From Gnetum montanum (Eukaryota; Streptophyta; Gnetopsida; Gnetales; Gnetaceae): 64,000 nucleotides of DNA. Of this stretch, positions 10,912-23,280 are shown piece by piece. The stretch covers positions 119,392 through 183,391 of the forward strand of contig MNCI01036287.1 of the NCBI GenBank assembly GCA_015680685.1, written 5' to 3'. The notes under the pieces are model-generated. The model worked only from the letters and a program-made list of their open reading frames with translations. It did no database searches and was not told where the DNA came from. The translations under genes and the position numbers were made by a program. The stretch's first letter is position 1. Every line of letters starts with the position of its first letter.

Positions 10912-12715
10912 AAATAAAATATTGGAAAGGTATGGGATAATTAACTTGAATGATACTAATGGTGAATGGGGTGACATGTGAACAGATCATCATTACAATA
11001 CATGACAAAATTAGTGTTCATGATAACAAGAGTGAACACTATACACATTTGACATCTAGCCTTATTTGGTAGCTAAGAGAGAGAGAGAAAGAAAAGAAGA
11101 AGTTTGTTGCTGCCAATGCCAAGATTGCACCTTTCATTGTCCATCCATAACCACACCATCAATCTTGTTCCTTGCATAACTATTCTAGCACCAATCCATT
11201 CTAAGTGTTTCCTCCAAATCCAATCCATTGCTGCACACACAACATAATCTTATATTAGCAAGGGTAAATGAATCACAATGCAGTTGATACCTTGCCTTAG
11301 TGAAAGGTCCATTGGCTAAGTTGTGGTATGGCTGATGTAGATTTTGGATACATAACACTAGTGGCTACCCAAGGTGTAGGGGTTTAGAAAAAATTAAAAA
11401 ATTTGAAAAAATAGAACCAAGACTCTCATGACTGAGAGTGAACCTCCAGTAGCAAGAGAATGGAAAAAGATAAGGAATAAGAAAGATGGAGAAAAAGAAG
11501 TAATGGCAGTGCCGATAAAATGGATGTTAGGGATGGAAATGAACAAAATAAAAGTTGATTGCAGAAATTTTTAAGGGAAAGAATTTAATTGATGCACCAA
11601 ATAGGAATGCCAGTGGATCCTCCCCAAAGTAGGCTCATGCCCTTAATTCCCTAGCATTCCCACATTCAAAGAGTCTGTAGGCTCTAGAAATGTCATTTGG
11701 AAGAAAGAGTTAAAGTCTTAACCACAAGAATTTACCAAAAAGAAAACAATGCATCAACCAAAATATAGACTATTAATACAATTGGCAATGAGATGAAAAA
11801 TGGAGAAAGAAAGATGGAAAGAAGAGAATGGAATGGAGTCTCAAGAACAAGGTGGTGTACAGCCCCTTGTGTATTAATGGTTAATGTGACTTAGTAAATC
11901 TCATTCCAAATCTAGCCTCAAACAATCCACATCCAGTAACTTTGCATTAATATATTTGGCCAATCCATCCACTTGAAGTAACAAGAATGCTTCTACCAAA
12001 AAGTCATTACCATTCGGACAAAATGACAAAGGAGAAAGTAGGAAGCAAGAAGGGACCTTAGTTAGAGGGAACATGTTTATAGTTTCATAACTAGTGCTTG
12101 TAGCCTGGATGATTATTTCCTCTAAGGGGTGTGCTTTGAATTCTCACTTTTCACTTTTCACTTTTCTTTTGCATGAGAACCACACCATGCAAAGACTTAT
12201 TATTTTTATTAGCTCAGCCTCCCAATAATGGAGCAGCATCGGAATGATAAGGAAAACTTAGGAAGAAAACATCCAAGCACCCCAAGAGAATGGCCAGCAC
12301 AAATGCATTAAATCCCCTTGAATTCACACCCTTTTTAATCCTTGAGTCCTTCCTTAGTTCGAGAAATGCTTAGTCACCAATTCATTGATAGTTCTTATTA
12401 TTAAAAGAAAGGGACTGTACAGTTCCAAGCCAAGAGAGACCATAGAAATTCATGGATGCATGGATGATGTGGACTTCATTGCCTGTTATATCAAAAGAAC
12501 CATAGCTTATTATCCACATTAAAACTCAAAGGTAAAAACCAAACATTAGTAATCAATAGAATATGTTCATACCACCATCAGAAGCACTTATTAGGTGACG
12601 AACCTAACAAAACAAAAATAACAAACAAAGATAAAAAAAAAACAAAACAAACAATTACACAAAGAAATGAGAAAGTATAACGATGTTGCAAAACAAAAAG
12701 TTGTAAAATTAAAGA
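10912..12715 (-). other. Conserved non-coding 3' region of E1
   Basis: This stretch lies between gag and the 3' LTR and holds no domain. It aligns in reverse complement with 32745-34430 of E2, and with 42302-43700 of E4 in the same orientation. The best block is 12060-12165, with CCTTAGTTAGAGGGAACATG, TAACTAGTGCTTGTAGCC and GTGTGCTTTGAATTCTCA, present in all four elements. The plus-strand sequence 11060-11100 is GA-rich. Confidence 0.65.
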
Positions 12716-12719
12716 GAAT

Positions 12720-15010
12720 GAAAAATATTTATTAATCCTGCCCCATAACTAAATAGTCGAGGATTGCAAGGATTAATAAATGGAAGATGAGGATCCTTGC
12801 ATGTTGGAAATATTGGGACTAGGTCATAATTACCCCATTGGGGTTCACACACTTGATTATAGTAAGTGTAGTGGGGCAATTTATAATATGTGGTTCCCAG
12901 ATAAAGAGTTGACCCACTATGATACTTGGGACCGTAAGATGGTATGCAAGGATTAGGATGTTGCTCTCCATGGCTGTATTCATTAGGCCGTATGGTTGTT
13001 GGAGTGTTAATTGGTGGCCCTGATGAAGTAACATGAGGCATTGGGTTAGAAGGTAAGGTGCACCATAGGGTTGGACTTGTGCTGAGTTGGAGGATGCAGT
13101 GGCCTTGGAATTGTGTTGTCCCTTCTTAGGCTCATTTCTAAAGAAGGTACATCTCAATGTTACTGAGGTCTCTCACTACTGTTAGCAATAGGAGCACAAG
13201 TAACATTTTTTGGTTGTTGCTGTGGTGCAAACACCTTAGGAATAGTTGGTGGCAATGTAGAAGGAGGAAAATGATGAGAATATTGAGGTTGAGAAGAAGT
13301 GTAAGGCACATGAGGTGATGATCTTGTTGGAGAGGACATGGGTGGATAGTACTTGGGGGAATGATAACGATGAGATGAGGTAGATAATGTTGATCTTGTT
13401 GGAGAAATAGGGTGTTGAACATAATAAACATTTGGCGTTGGGACATATGAAGGGTATGGTCTAGTTGGTGGTGGCCTCCCCCATGAATGAGGTTTTTGCC
13501 ACTATGTTTGAACATGATATTTCTATATGAAATCTGGATGTAACATTCCTCCCCAATGCTCATGTAAATGTGACAAAATTGGACATTGGCCTTTGGAGTT
13601 ATCTTACAGACAGACATTACATTGATATGTGAAATTGACAATTGAGTTCTTATTCTTATTATCTTCTATCCTTTGTTTTGATTGGTGTGTGGTGTCCTAT
13701 CCTATTTCTCAATTTGGCATAACTCTATCTCCAATGATATTGATATATTCTCCACACTTTTTATGCATCCATTCCAACATCTTATTAATCTTTGCCTTGA
13801 CTTCCTCTAACGATTGTTGTACTGAAAAAGATGGCTCTTTCCCCTTGTGGTAGGTTGATTTCTCCTTTTTGTGATTATGGACCTTTGTTAAGTTGAGATT
13901 TTGGTCCCATTGATGTTTTTCAACACTCTCCCATCTAGCCATTTCTTCTTCTTCTTTTGGTACATGCTTAATAAGCTCTTGTAATTGATGGGTTTGTAGC
14001 TCATATATTTGACCTCGGGCGTACATCCCTAGGGTCTCCCTTGTTTCATTATGGAGTCCATCTATGATATGGTACATTAGCCTCTCCTCGGAGAACCCAT
14101 GTCCTAGGCAGTTGTTTAATAGTGCATAATATCTTTCTAAGGCCATGTCCAAGGGTTCATATTGTGCTTGTTTCCATTCTTGGATTTGTCTCCTCAAGGC
14201 CAACACTCTTGTGTAGGTTTGATATCATTCATTAAAGAGTTCTACCATTGTTGGCCAACGTCCTATTGAATTTAGTTTTAACAATCTATACCATACTTTT
14301 TCTTGGTCAATGAGTGTCAAAGGAAAGAGCTTAAGTTTTTGCCACCCATTATCAATATTGTTCCATGTATAGGCATTGTAGAAGGCTTGTAAATGATGTT
14401 GTGGATCTAAATCATAGCCTCCTAAAAAATGGGGAAAGTTGTTTAAATCGAGCATGGGTAGGTGGCTCTCTTTACGATGCCTATGGGAGATTCAAACAAC
14501 CTCTTACATTTGTGTTAGGCTTGTAGTGGCCAGTAGGGGTTCATCATCATCAATTAAGTTATGCTTTCATGTGTTGGGATGATGTTGCCTTCGTTTATGT
14601 TAGCGTTCTTGATTTTCTTTGTGAGCTCAATTTTTAGTTCTACGTCGATCCCTTGAAAGATAGTCATCCATGTCACAATCTGACATTAAAGGAGTAGAGG
14701 AAGAGAAGGACCTGTAAAACTTGTTATGAATTTTGTAAGTCTTCCAATCATCCCCAAGTAAGTTCTTGTTAGTTATTGAGAAGGTCCTAGGCCTTTCGGG
14801 CCTCCTCGTTCTATGGGATGTCTCATTCTCACTAGAGGTGTCAGAGTTGGATGACAAGATTATTTGAGTATCATTGGGGTGTTCATAAACGTAGGGGACT
14901 TCTGCATAAGGTTGAGTACTCTAGACATCATCTTCATCGTCAATTCTATTGATTCTCCAATGAATTTCCTCATTAGTGGTTGCGGGATCATAGTCTTATA
15001 AGAGAGACAT
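12720..15010 (-). pseudogene. gag: gag of E1 (Retrotrans_gag core, zinc knuckle, Pro/Tyr-rich tail)
   Basis: Capsid-type protein of an LTR retrotransposon, which would package the element RNA in cytoplasmic particles. Reading the minus strand from about 15010: an acidic/Ser-rich start, RRPERPRTFS (14830-14770), then DDDEPLLATTS. The Retrotrans_gag core has GGYDLDPQHHLQAFYNAY (14430-14370), GWQKLKLFP, VWYRLLK, RRQIQEWK (14200-14170), a LERYYALLNNCLGHGFSEE segment (14140-14085) and HIIDGLHNETRETLG (14075-14030). A long charged helix follows (13970-13720). The zinc knuckle near 13610-13570 is degraded, ending QCPILSHLHEHW in one frame. The tail has PPPTRPYPSY, YYVQHPISPT and YHSPKYYP (13490-13330), then a Tyr-rich stretch to the stop at 12709. 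About four frame changes or stops occur. No protease motif follows, unlike E2 and E4. Confidence 0.8.
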
Positions 15011-15132
15011 GGTTATGAAACTATGTGTGAATTCGTATGTGACTTTTTGTAATTATTTATTTCTAGAAGATATATCATTAATTCTTATATAGCAACCTTG
15101 TATAATATAACTAATATAGATAACTGGCACCA

Positions 15133-15150
15133 TCCCTAGCAATAGCACCA
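15133..15150 (-). promoter_or_regulatory. Primer-binding site, tRNA-Asp type
   Basis: The minus strand reads TGGTGCTATTGCTAGGGA. It matches 13 of 18 bases of TGGCGCCGTTGCCGGGGA, the complement of the 3' end of plant tRNA-Asp. All five differences are C to T or G to A. It lies one base inside the 5' LTR. Confidence 0.75.
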
Positions 15151-15151
15151 A

Positions 15152-16122
15152 TGATGAGTGGCGAGGTACCCCTACACTCAACCATANACTAGCCTAAGTG
15201 TGATGAGCATCTATTCCTTAATCATTTGTACACATCTTGGACCTCGTGCATGACTACCACTAGGATTACCAAGTGCATGGCCTAAGTACGCTACTGGGTT
15301 ACCAAGTAGTCACACTTGAATGCTCGTGATTAAGTCGTACTCATTCCGCGTTACTAGGAGATAAGGGTAGAGAGTTGTTAACTAAGGAAGCAGTAAATAA
15401 CAATAACAATTAAATACATAATTAAGCTAAGTGGATGCTACAATGATGAAGTAATCTCGATCCTTATTGCTGGTCATGTGCATGTCCAAGTACGTCACAC
15501 TCGAATAAGGATGTCGTACAATTACAATCATCACACTACGAGCATGCACTGGGAGAAAAGGGTTGAGAAGACTAAGTAACTAACTTAAATTAACTATTAA
15601 TTAACTAGGTTCTAATTGTCCTAGCACTAGTATCCATTCCCACTTGCTGCACACACCTTGAACTAGTGCAACGCTGCCGGGATTACCAAACGCTATTCGT
15701 TACTGGGTTACAAGCGTTACACACGTGCTCGAAGCGATCGTACTAAATACACTTAACTAGGAGAGTCAAGGGTTGAGAGAGATTTAATTATCTAGGAAAG
15801 AATTTAAACATTTAACAATAATTAATTCCTATTTAGCTTAGTCCACATGCTGCAAGGTTTATCAAAAAGTTCATCTTTATTGTCGTACACAAATGTGTGC
15901 TCAGGTATAATTTGCTCGAATAAAGATCCGTTCGCTTTAAGACTCCTATTGTAGGCACATGAAAATTATTATAACTCTGGAATGGTAAAATTGCTATAGT
16001 TTTACTAAGGTTCTAAGTCTAGATGTCTGAACAAGGGAAAGCCGCCTCTTATTTATAAATGTTGCGGCGGGCTGCAATATCGCATACACGATATCGTGGG
16101 GTGAACGCAATATCGTGGCTCA
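15152..16122 (-). repeat. 5' LTR of E1, with a 231-bp gap at an N
   Basis: It matches 9703-10895 but lacks the bases equivalent to 9738-9968; a single N at 15187 marks the loss. The rest follows the two-unit layout. The TATA box is at 16050-16057 on the minus strand, and GATATCG and CAATATCG palindromes follow at 16070-16118. Confidence 0.85.
16050..16057 (-). promoter_or_regulatory. TATA box in E1 5' LTR
   Basis: TATAAATA on the minus strand, followed downstream by the clan-wide AAGAGGCGGCTTTCCC. CGATATCG-type palindromes lie directly upstream, so this is the probable core promoter. Confidence 0.6.
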
Positions 16123-16548
16123 TAATTATCCTTAACAATCTTTTGATCTATCTTATTTTCAATATTTTTGGTTGTTATAAGGCCCAAGCCACTTTTTGAT
16201 GTTTTCCAAAAAGGGAAATAATTTTGTCTATCAATGTCATATAATACGGTGACTTGTGATATGATTGTGATCTATGTATCATGGGCAACATGGGTATTGA
16301 ACAATAATTATGATCTTATAGATATATTTAAATAGTTCTAACCTTATGGTGGTATTAATGTCTATCCTTATAGTATAGAGATAAGATATTCAATATCCAT
16401 TACTTATCTCTTGATCATAAATGCCCTTATTCAAAATTCATAAGTGTCTTAATGATTAATGAATTTTGTTTTGTATTAAGGATGCATTTTTGCATAGTCT
16501 TTCATCTCTCATCATCCTTAGCTCAATCAATTTTTGGAATATAATAAT
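16123..16548. other. Junction between E1 and E3
   Basis: AT-rich DNA between the E1 right end and the first sequence assignable to the E3 LTR. It may include the upstream part of the E3 LTR, because the true LTR start is uncertain. Confidence 0.35.
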
Positions 16549-17415
16549 TGATAAGTCATGATTTGCATGGCTCTAATATCATAGCCTTGATATTGGATAC
16601 CCAATATTGGGCCCCTAGATGCATTATTGAATATCCAATATTAGGGAGTATGGGCCAATCTATAAATATAGCGCTTGGGTGCACGATTTGGATAATATTT
16701 TTGCATTAGTTTCTCATAGGCATTCATTCAATAGAGTAGCCAAACTCTTGTAGTTTTATTTTGTAATCTTAGAAAATAGTCAGTGAGCGCCCATAGAGTG
16801 GATCTAAGTTAGTTGTACGAAGTCTTATTCGATTGGAAATGTACCTAGACATATTCCATGAACGACAATAAGATTGAGATTGATTCTTATTCATTACTGC
16901 ACTTTGACTTAAATTAGATTTACTTTCCATGCAATTTACTTTTCATGTACTTAGCTAATATTTACATTTTCATGCATGTTAATTAATTAGGCACATAAGT
17001 ACAATCTCTTCAAGCATGCATATTACTCTTGGTAATCCCAACAACACTTAATGTTTGCTGACCCAATAGCATTATATGTGTTCAGGATGTGGACAGGAAG
17101 TGGGATTGGATACTTATGTTAGGGTTGTTAATTATTAATTAGCAATTAGATTAGTTGAATTGATTATAAATTGAGTTTCAACCTATTGTTAATCATAGAA
17201 CAATAAAATGTAAAATAATAAAAATCATATGCCTCACTCTAGACTAAACCATATGTTACAAAGCTACCACTAGTCCAAGTAGGAAGATAGTGAACTACGA
17301 TCAAGGCCTAGCAATCTAGATGCCACAACTAGTCTCATCTATGAAATTCAACTAGATCATGTGTAAACTCTTGTGATTCATATGGTTGGATGTAGGGGTA
17401 CCTTATTGCTCATCA
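16549..17415 (+). repeat. 5' LTR of E3
   Basis: It ends TTGCTCATCA at 17415, followed by the primer site. U3 has GATATTGG, CCCAATATTGGGCC, GAATATCC and CCAATATTAGG at 16590-16645, with the TATA box at 16661-16668. The 3' half matches 21945-22316 closely. The start is approximate. Confidence 0.65.
16661..16668 (+). promoter_or_regulatory. TATA box in E3 LTR
   Basis: TATAAATA about 20 bases after a cluster of CCAATATT/AATATTGG palindromic words. Confidence 0.55.
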
Positions 17416-17416
17416 T

Positions 17417-17434
17417 TGGAACCACTGCCAGGGA
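17417..17434 (+). promoter_or_regulatory. Primer-binding site, tRNA-Asp type
   Basis: TGGAACCACTGCCAGGGA matches 13 of 18 bases of the plant tRNA-Asp complement. It is one base after the LTR end. Confidence 0.65.
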
Positions 17435-17547
17435 GGGTGCTAGTTATCTAGATTAGTTATATTATACATGATCATTGTAAATGTATTAATGATCTATCTT
17501 TTAGAAAATATTAATATTTTAAATCACACACATTATCAGGTAAAATC

Positions 17548-19480
17548 ATGTCTTCTTCACATAGGAGAAATTATAGGATCTATACTAAAGAAAATTGGAG
17601 TGAACAACCTCGAGCAGGGGTTTCCTATGCTCATTTAGACCCTTACTACACTCAAAGACTACATTCAACTAATGTAGACAATCCTAGAGGAGATGGAGAA
17701 AGTCCTAGATCAAGGAGGGCCTGAAGGCCTAGGACCTCCTCTAAACCTAGATAAGATAAATCAAGGGACCATGGGGAGAATTATAGAAGCCATGGTGATT
17801 CTCCTAGTTTCTTATCTTCCTCTTCCTTCTTAATGTCTAGTTCTAACAAAGATGAATATAGGTATAGAGATAGAGCTCCAGTACAGAATCAAGACAAAGA
17901 TAGAAATCAAACCCAAGGGAAAAATCAAAGATAACAGAATGAGCATAGAAAAGATCATCATAATCAAACAAATAGAAATAGAAATTTTCATCACAACATG
18001 TCTAATGATGATGAACCCTTGTTGGCCACTAAGAGCCTGATGTAAATCATAGAGGTAGTTAAGATACCTCATAGGCATCATAGGGACAATCACTTACCCA
18101 AGCTTGATATAAACAATATCCCTAAATTTGTGAGAGGCTACAATTTAGATCCACAAAATCATATACAAGCTTTCCATGATCCTTGTGCCTCATACAACAT
18201 TGAAAGTGGGTGGCAAAACCTTAAGTTCTTTCCTAGGACACTAATCGATAGAGCCGAAGTGTGGTATCAATTATTAAAACCAATTCAATCCAATGTTGGT
18301 CAACAATGTTGGAGCTTTTTAATGAAAAATACCAAACCTATGTAAGGATGTCCAACCTAAGGAGACAAATCCAAGAGTGGAAGTAAGAAAATCATGAACC
18401 CTTGGATGTGGCCTTGGATAGATACTATTCGCTACTACATAGATGTCTTGGCCATGATTTCTCTGAGGAAAGGCAACTTTTCCACATCATCAATGGGCTT
18501 CACAATGAAATAAGGGAGACCCTTGGGATGTATGCTCTAGGTCAATTATATGAGCTATGAATCCATCAAATCTAAGATTTGATCAAGCATGTGACAAAGG
18601 AGAAGCAAAGCTATGCAAATGGGAGAATGTTAAGGAAAAAAACAAGGACCAAACTCGTCAAAAGAAAAGGATCCACATGTATGATGAGGAAAAGGAGGTA
18701 GCTTTTGATGAGATGATTTTACAAGGAGCCTTGCTAATAAAAAATTTTCTTGTTGAGCTCTATGCAAAGTTGGATAAGATGTCAGAATTGATGAATGAGA
18801 AAGTTAAAACTTGTATAGAAACCATAGAGGAGAGAGTGACACAAAGCAAATCAAGCGATCACAAAAAAAAGGAGGAAAAAGAACCAAGAAATAGCTAGGA
18901 ACACTTATTGGCAAATAGAAAACATGGATCAAGAAAGTAAGGCTATAGAATCAACCACAAACAAAGATAATGGATGTGACATTTGCATATATGACCATTT
19001 GAAGGGCCATTGCCTTATCTTGTTGCATCTACATAATAGCTGGGTAGGGGCATTAAATATGAATTTTGTATAGAAGTAAATGCCTAAGAGATTTCCTCTT
19101 TTGCATAGGAATTTTAGACAATCCCAAAACCAATCGTACTATCCTAGGGGGACTTATTACCAGCCTCAACACTAGCATCAACCATAGTGGAAACAACCAC
19201 AGTCATGGGGAAGCCACCACCAAACCAGCCCTATCTTTCCTACCAACCAAATCCACATGGATATTATGTTCAACACCCTATTTCACCAACTAGTTTTACT
19301 TTTTCTACTTCAAATCACTACTACCACTCTCCCAAATATTATCATCATGCAACATCTTATATGAGATCACCACCTCACACCTATCACCCTGCATCATATC
19401 CTTAATATTCTCATACTCACCTCCACCATATGTCACCTCCAACAACACAAGGTTTAGCATCACAACATCAATGAAAGAAT
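17548..19480 (+). pseudogene. gag: gag of E3, decayed
   Basis: It starts at an ATG (MSSSHRRNYR) 130 bases after the LTR and reads in one frame through four stops to the Gag core. It carries RRAxRPRTSS (17735), a Ser-rich stretch and an Arg/Asp/Asn/Gln-rich segment (17850-17990), then MSNDDEPLLATKS (17998-18036). The core has YNLDPQNHIQAFHDP (18139-18183), SGWQNLKFFPR (18205-18237) and VWYQLLKP (18259-18282). A frameshifted RRQIQEWK equivalent follows (18360-18385), then a charged helix (18557-18898). The zinc knuckle CDICIYDHLKGHC (18976-19015) fits CX2CX3HX4C, as seen in Athila/Tat-like Gag. The tail carries PPPNQPYLSY, YYVQHPISPT and YYHSPKYYHH (19205-19350). Frameshifts separate these parts. 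No protease motif is found afterwards. Confidence 0.8.
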
Positions 19481-21940
19481 GTCACTTGTGCTACAAACAT
19501 ACATATAAATAATAACACTAGTATATCTCAACCAAAGTCTCAAAAACGTTCCTTATGGAGGAAACGTCATAATTCGAAGTAAAACACTCATGGACCTACT
19601 ACATCACCTAAACTAGCACAAGGCTAACCTGATACAACAACCTTCCTCATAAAAATGATTTCTTGTAATCATAAAAAAAAGCTAATAACCATCACCACTC
19701 CAACACAAGACATAAATGATATACCTATCATTATGGAGAGACAAAAAAGAATCCATCCATCACCAATATTGATAAAGGATGTAGTTGTGGGCTAAAAGTT
19801 CAAAACATTAACACAACCCCTATATCAGCCCACCATAAAGTTTAGGAGCAAGTGTGTAAGAGAAAACTAGTCTACATAGTAACCACTAAACTAGAAGACA
19901 CCCGATGTCTTAAAAATGAGAATATAAAACTGTCTCAAAGATGCATGGAAGTAATTGATTTGCTTATCAGTTCTAGAATTTTTTGATTCTTCATATGTTT
20001 TACATTTCTTAATATTTTCTTTTCTTTATATTTTTCTCTTTTCTTGAGTCATTCTCTTTACATCTTATGAATGTATTTTATGTTTTAATTAATAAAATTG
20101 CCACGTCATGATGCAAAAGTCAATGCTATGTGTTGGGCTTTTTGTGCTACGCTATCACAATGATTGGGTAAGTAATTGTGTAAAACAATGAGACCACCTC
20201 ATCCATCCCTTCAATTCTTTGAATGAAAGGTATTTTTCATGGAAATAATTTGGTTCTTCTTTTATCAAACTAAAATTAATCAATGATCATTTTATGTTAA
20301 AGAAAGAGGAAATGACCAAGTGGGAATCGTAAGGGTGTGACTTCAATAGGACTTGTTGGGTTCTCTTATTGACTTCCTTCATGTGGTTTATGACTCATCT
20401 TAGAATGTAATATCACTCCTCCATCAATCATTAAAAATGAAGCTTTTTCTTTGCATGGTGTGGTTCCTATTAAAAAAAAATGAAGAAGAAGAAAAATAAA
20501 AAAAGTAGAAATAGAAGAAAAAAACAAAAATAATAATGGGAATTCAAAGCACACCCCTTAGACACAATAATAGACTACAAGCATTGGTTATGGGGCTAGA
20601 AAGACATGTTATCCATGCCTAAAGGTGCCCCTCTAACTAAGGCTCCTCCTTCCTTCTTCTCTTTTCTTCTCTTTTTGAAGTGATGATTGTTCTTTGAGGT
20701 GGTTGTGGACTCATGGTGGTTGGTGAGATGAAACACATTAATGCGAGGTTTCATTTCATGGTATGGACTTGGTCTGAACTTGGATGAATAGGTATGTCAA
20801 TCATTTTAATCACACTTGTTACAAGAACCTATTATGAACATCGTCAAGTACTTTACATCCTAATCTTTGTAATCCCTCCTCATTCCATTATTTACCTTAC
20901 TATTGCAAGAAATTATAAGACTTTTGGTTTTGTATCATATAGTACAACATCCTAACCATGATAGTTGTGTGTCGTTTGGAACAAAGGCATGATCTACACT
21001 TAACTTCTTTGGTGCCCATGAACATTTATAGAAGTGGTTATGCAAGGGCATTATGACATGAGCCTACTTTTGGGAGGATCCACTTACATAACTTTTATTA
21101 ATCATGACTTTGAACTAACCTTCACATCTTCCAGAACATCAATGATGGTTTCTCTAAATTTATGCATGATTTTTGGACTACTTCTCATCTGTTTCAATAA
21201 TTTTTTCTACTTTTCTATTTCCATATCCATTAATATTTTTTAGCCATCTTTTGAATTAGACCTTTGGTTTCAATTATTCAAAAACCTATGTGCTTCCAAA
21301 GTTATGCTTATTAGTCATGGGGGCTAGGGATGCCTACTTTAAAATTTTTCAACATCCTATTTTGAACATTATGGTAACTAATAGTAATTGATCAAAATAA
21401 TGTGAATAGATTGATGATTTTAGTTACCTCATAGCCTGGGCATAGTATGCTATAATCACCTTGTGCTCAAAAGAAAACAAAGGGATTTGAAAATGGTTAA
21501 TTATTAAGGAAAATATACCACAACTAGTTTTTATCCTTTGATGATTGTAGGTGATACTAAAAGAAACATCTAAGAAAGAATGTCCACAAAAACAAAGTGA
21601 AGAGAGTGAAAATAAAGGATATGACCATGGAAAAATTGTAGCACATATAAGATAATAGCTCAAAATTTGCATGCTTGTTAGATCCATGGGACGATGAGAA
21701 GCAATTTTAGCTTACCCTTCAAGAATGTTCTACATAACTAGAAAAGCATCAACATAATAATCAAGATTAAAAGTTTGTCATCACTACTGAGAACAAGAAG
21801 AATCATCTTCAGTGAATCTTTAAAGACCTTTGCAAATTTTGTAATCTTCAATGTCTATCTAGTCTTTTGGTCACTCTATCATTTTGTATGCATCCACTCA
21901 ACGACAAGTTTATAATATGGCACTTAGAGTTAGTTAGTAG
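19481..21940 (+). other. Non-coding 3' region of E3
   Basis: Decayed continuation followed by DNA homologous to the 3' regions of E1, E2 and E4. The conserved block is at 20535-20645 (GAATTCAAAGCACACCCCTT, CTACAAGCATTGG, CTCTAACTAAGGCTCC). An exact AGTCATGGGGG lies at 21313-21323. No intact frame is seen. A minus-strand frame at 21424-21687 has only a weak, doubtful Copia flavour. Confidence 0.5.
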
Positions 21941-21944
21941 TTTG

Positions 21945-22316
21945 CATATTAGTTAGCTGTACAAAGTCTTATTCAATTGGAAATGTACCTAGACATATTC
22001 CATGAATGGTAATAAGATCAAGATTGATTCGTATTCATTGCAACACTTTGACTTAGATTAGATTTACTTTCCATGCAATTTACTTTTCATATACTTAGTT
22101 AATATTAACATTTTCATGCATGTTAATTAATTAGGCACATAAGTACGATCACTTCGAGCATGCGTATGACTCTTGCTAATCCTAGTAGTGCTTAACATTT
22201 AGTAACCCAGCAGTGTTATATGTGTTCAGAATGTGCACGAGAAGTGGGATCAGATACTTATGTTATGGTAGTTGATTATTAATTAGCAATTAGATTAGTT
22301 GAATTGATTATAAATT
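21945..22316 (+). repeat. 3' LTR fragment of E3
   Basis: A direct repeat of 16808-17174 (shared words GTACCTAGACATATTCCATG and GCATGTTAATTAATTAGGCA). It lacks the U3 start and everything after the N at 22317. Confidence 0.8.
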
Positions 22317-22324
22317 NGAAATCA

Positions 22325-23280
22325 CCAAAAGGAGGGGATTGTTGACCTTTTGGTATGTCAAAATCTTAAAGAAAATGGAGAATATAGAATGTTTGTGATA
22401 AATAATGATTTTGCAGGACATGAACAAGAACTTCATAAATAGACCTAAGAACTCAAGGAAACAAGATTTATTTCAAGATGTCAAAATGAAGACTATATGG
22501 GTAACATGAGAGCATGGATAAAAATGAATTCTACAAGTCAAATGAAAATGCTCCAAGGACTTCCAAGAAGATAATTTGACAAGAGAAAGCCTCAAAAGTC
22601 AAAGTGAAAAAATTGAGGAGATGTCTTGGAAAAATAGAAGATATCTATCTCCAACAATAAATGTCTCACTGTAGACATCCCACCTTCTAAATAGACATCT
22701 CACCTACATTGAGGTCAATCTTAGTTAGATGTCCCAACTTTGAAGTAGACATATACACTAGCCATTTGGTAGTCGTTACATGAATTCTTAGGAGTTTTTA
22801 GAAACTCCAAGGCTATTAGCTAATGTCAAAATCTTGGAAATTATGCAAGTAATATTCATAAAAATATCTATCATTGTCTATTCTATGCAATTATATTCTT
22901 GCTCCTTATTGTAACATTGTTTTCTTGATTGTAATTTGTATTGCACTTCAAGTATAAGGACCTATAAATTTAGTTACTTCCTTTCCTTGTTATTTTCTTT
23001 CTTTCTTGTAGCTTTATGGGGTTGATGTGCTTCTTGTGAGAAGGCATCTGTATTTAGCTTGTCAAGATCCTATGGGATTGAGTGATTCTGTGACGTTAAA
23101 ATACTTTAAAGTGGAGCTCAATTTTGTAAAGGTTGTAGAATCCTTAAAACCATATTCTAAGCTTGTTGGAACTATGTGGGATTGAGTCATTTTCTAGTGA
23201 TGAAACATTTTGGAGAAAAGCTCAAAGCTTGTACAACGTATGATGCCCTTCAAACCATAGTTTTTTGAAGAAACAACATC
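22325..23280 (+). repeat. Copia-like LTR with its polypurine tract
   Basis: AAAAGGAGGGGATTGTTGACC at 22328-22348 combines a purine tract with an LTR start of the TGTTGACC type usual in plant Ty1/copia elements. The sequence continues with a TATA-like CTATAAATTTAG near 22970 and ends near 23280. Clustered AGATGTCT/AGACATCT words lie at 22620-22745. The element body should be to the left but has been lost at the N at 22317. The right boundary is approximate. Confidence 0.6.

Larger units (their letters stand above)
9703..16122 (-). mobile_element. E1: gag-only LTR retrotransposon, both LTRs
   Basis: Minus-strand element of about 6.4 kb. The 3' LTR is 9703-10895, the internal region 10896-15151, and the 5' LTR 15152-16122. 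TTATC at 9698-9702 and 16126-16130 is the likely 5-bp target duplication; three extra bases lie between the 5' LTR and the right copy. The tRNA-Asp-type primer site is at 15133-15150 and the polypurine tract at 10896-10911. The only coding trace is gag with its Pro/Tyr-rich tail (12720-15010). No protease, RT, RNase H or integrase is visible. By eye the LTRs differ at about 6% of sites over 200 aligned bases. Confidence 0.85.
16549..22316 (+). mobile_element. E3: gag-type LTR retrotransposon, 3' LTR cut by an assembly gap
   Basis: Plus-strand member of the clan. The 5' LTR is about 16549-17415, the primer site 17417-17434 and the gag remnant 17548-19470. Non-coding 3' DNA runs to about 21940. 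Part of the 3' LTR is at 21945-22316; it matches 16808-17174 and stops dead at the N at 22317. The LTR is a diverged subfamily whose U3 has CCAATATTGG-like palindromes rather than CGATATCG. No protease, RT or integrase is recognised. Confidence 0.75.

Noticed and set aside
21424-21687. Possible Copia integrase-RT linker on the minus strand
   Set aside because: Only a loose resemblance to the FLGYS...DVTFFE pattern, needing frame switching; too weak to annotate.
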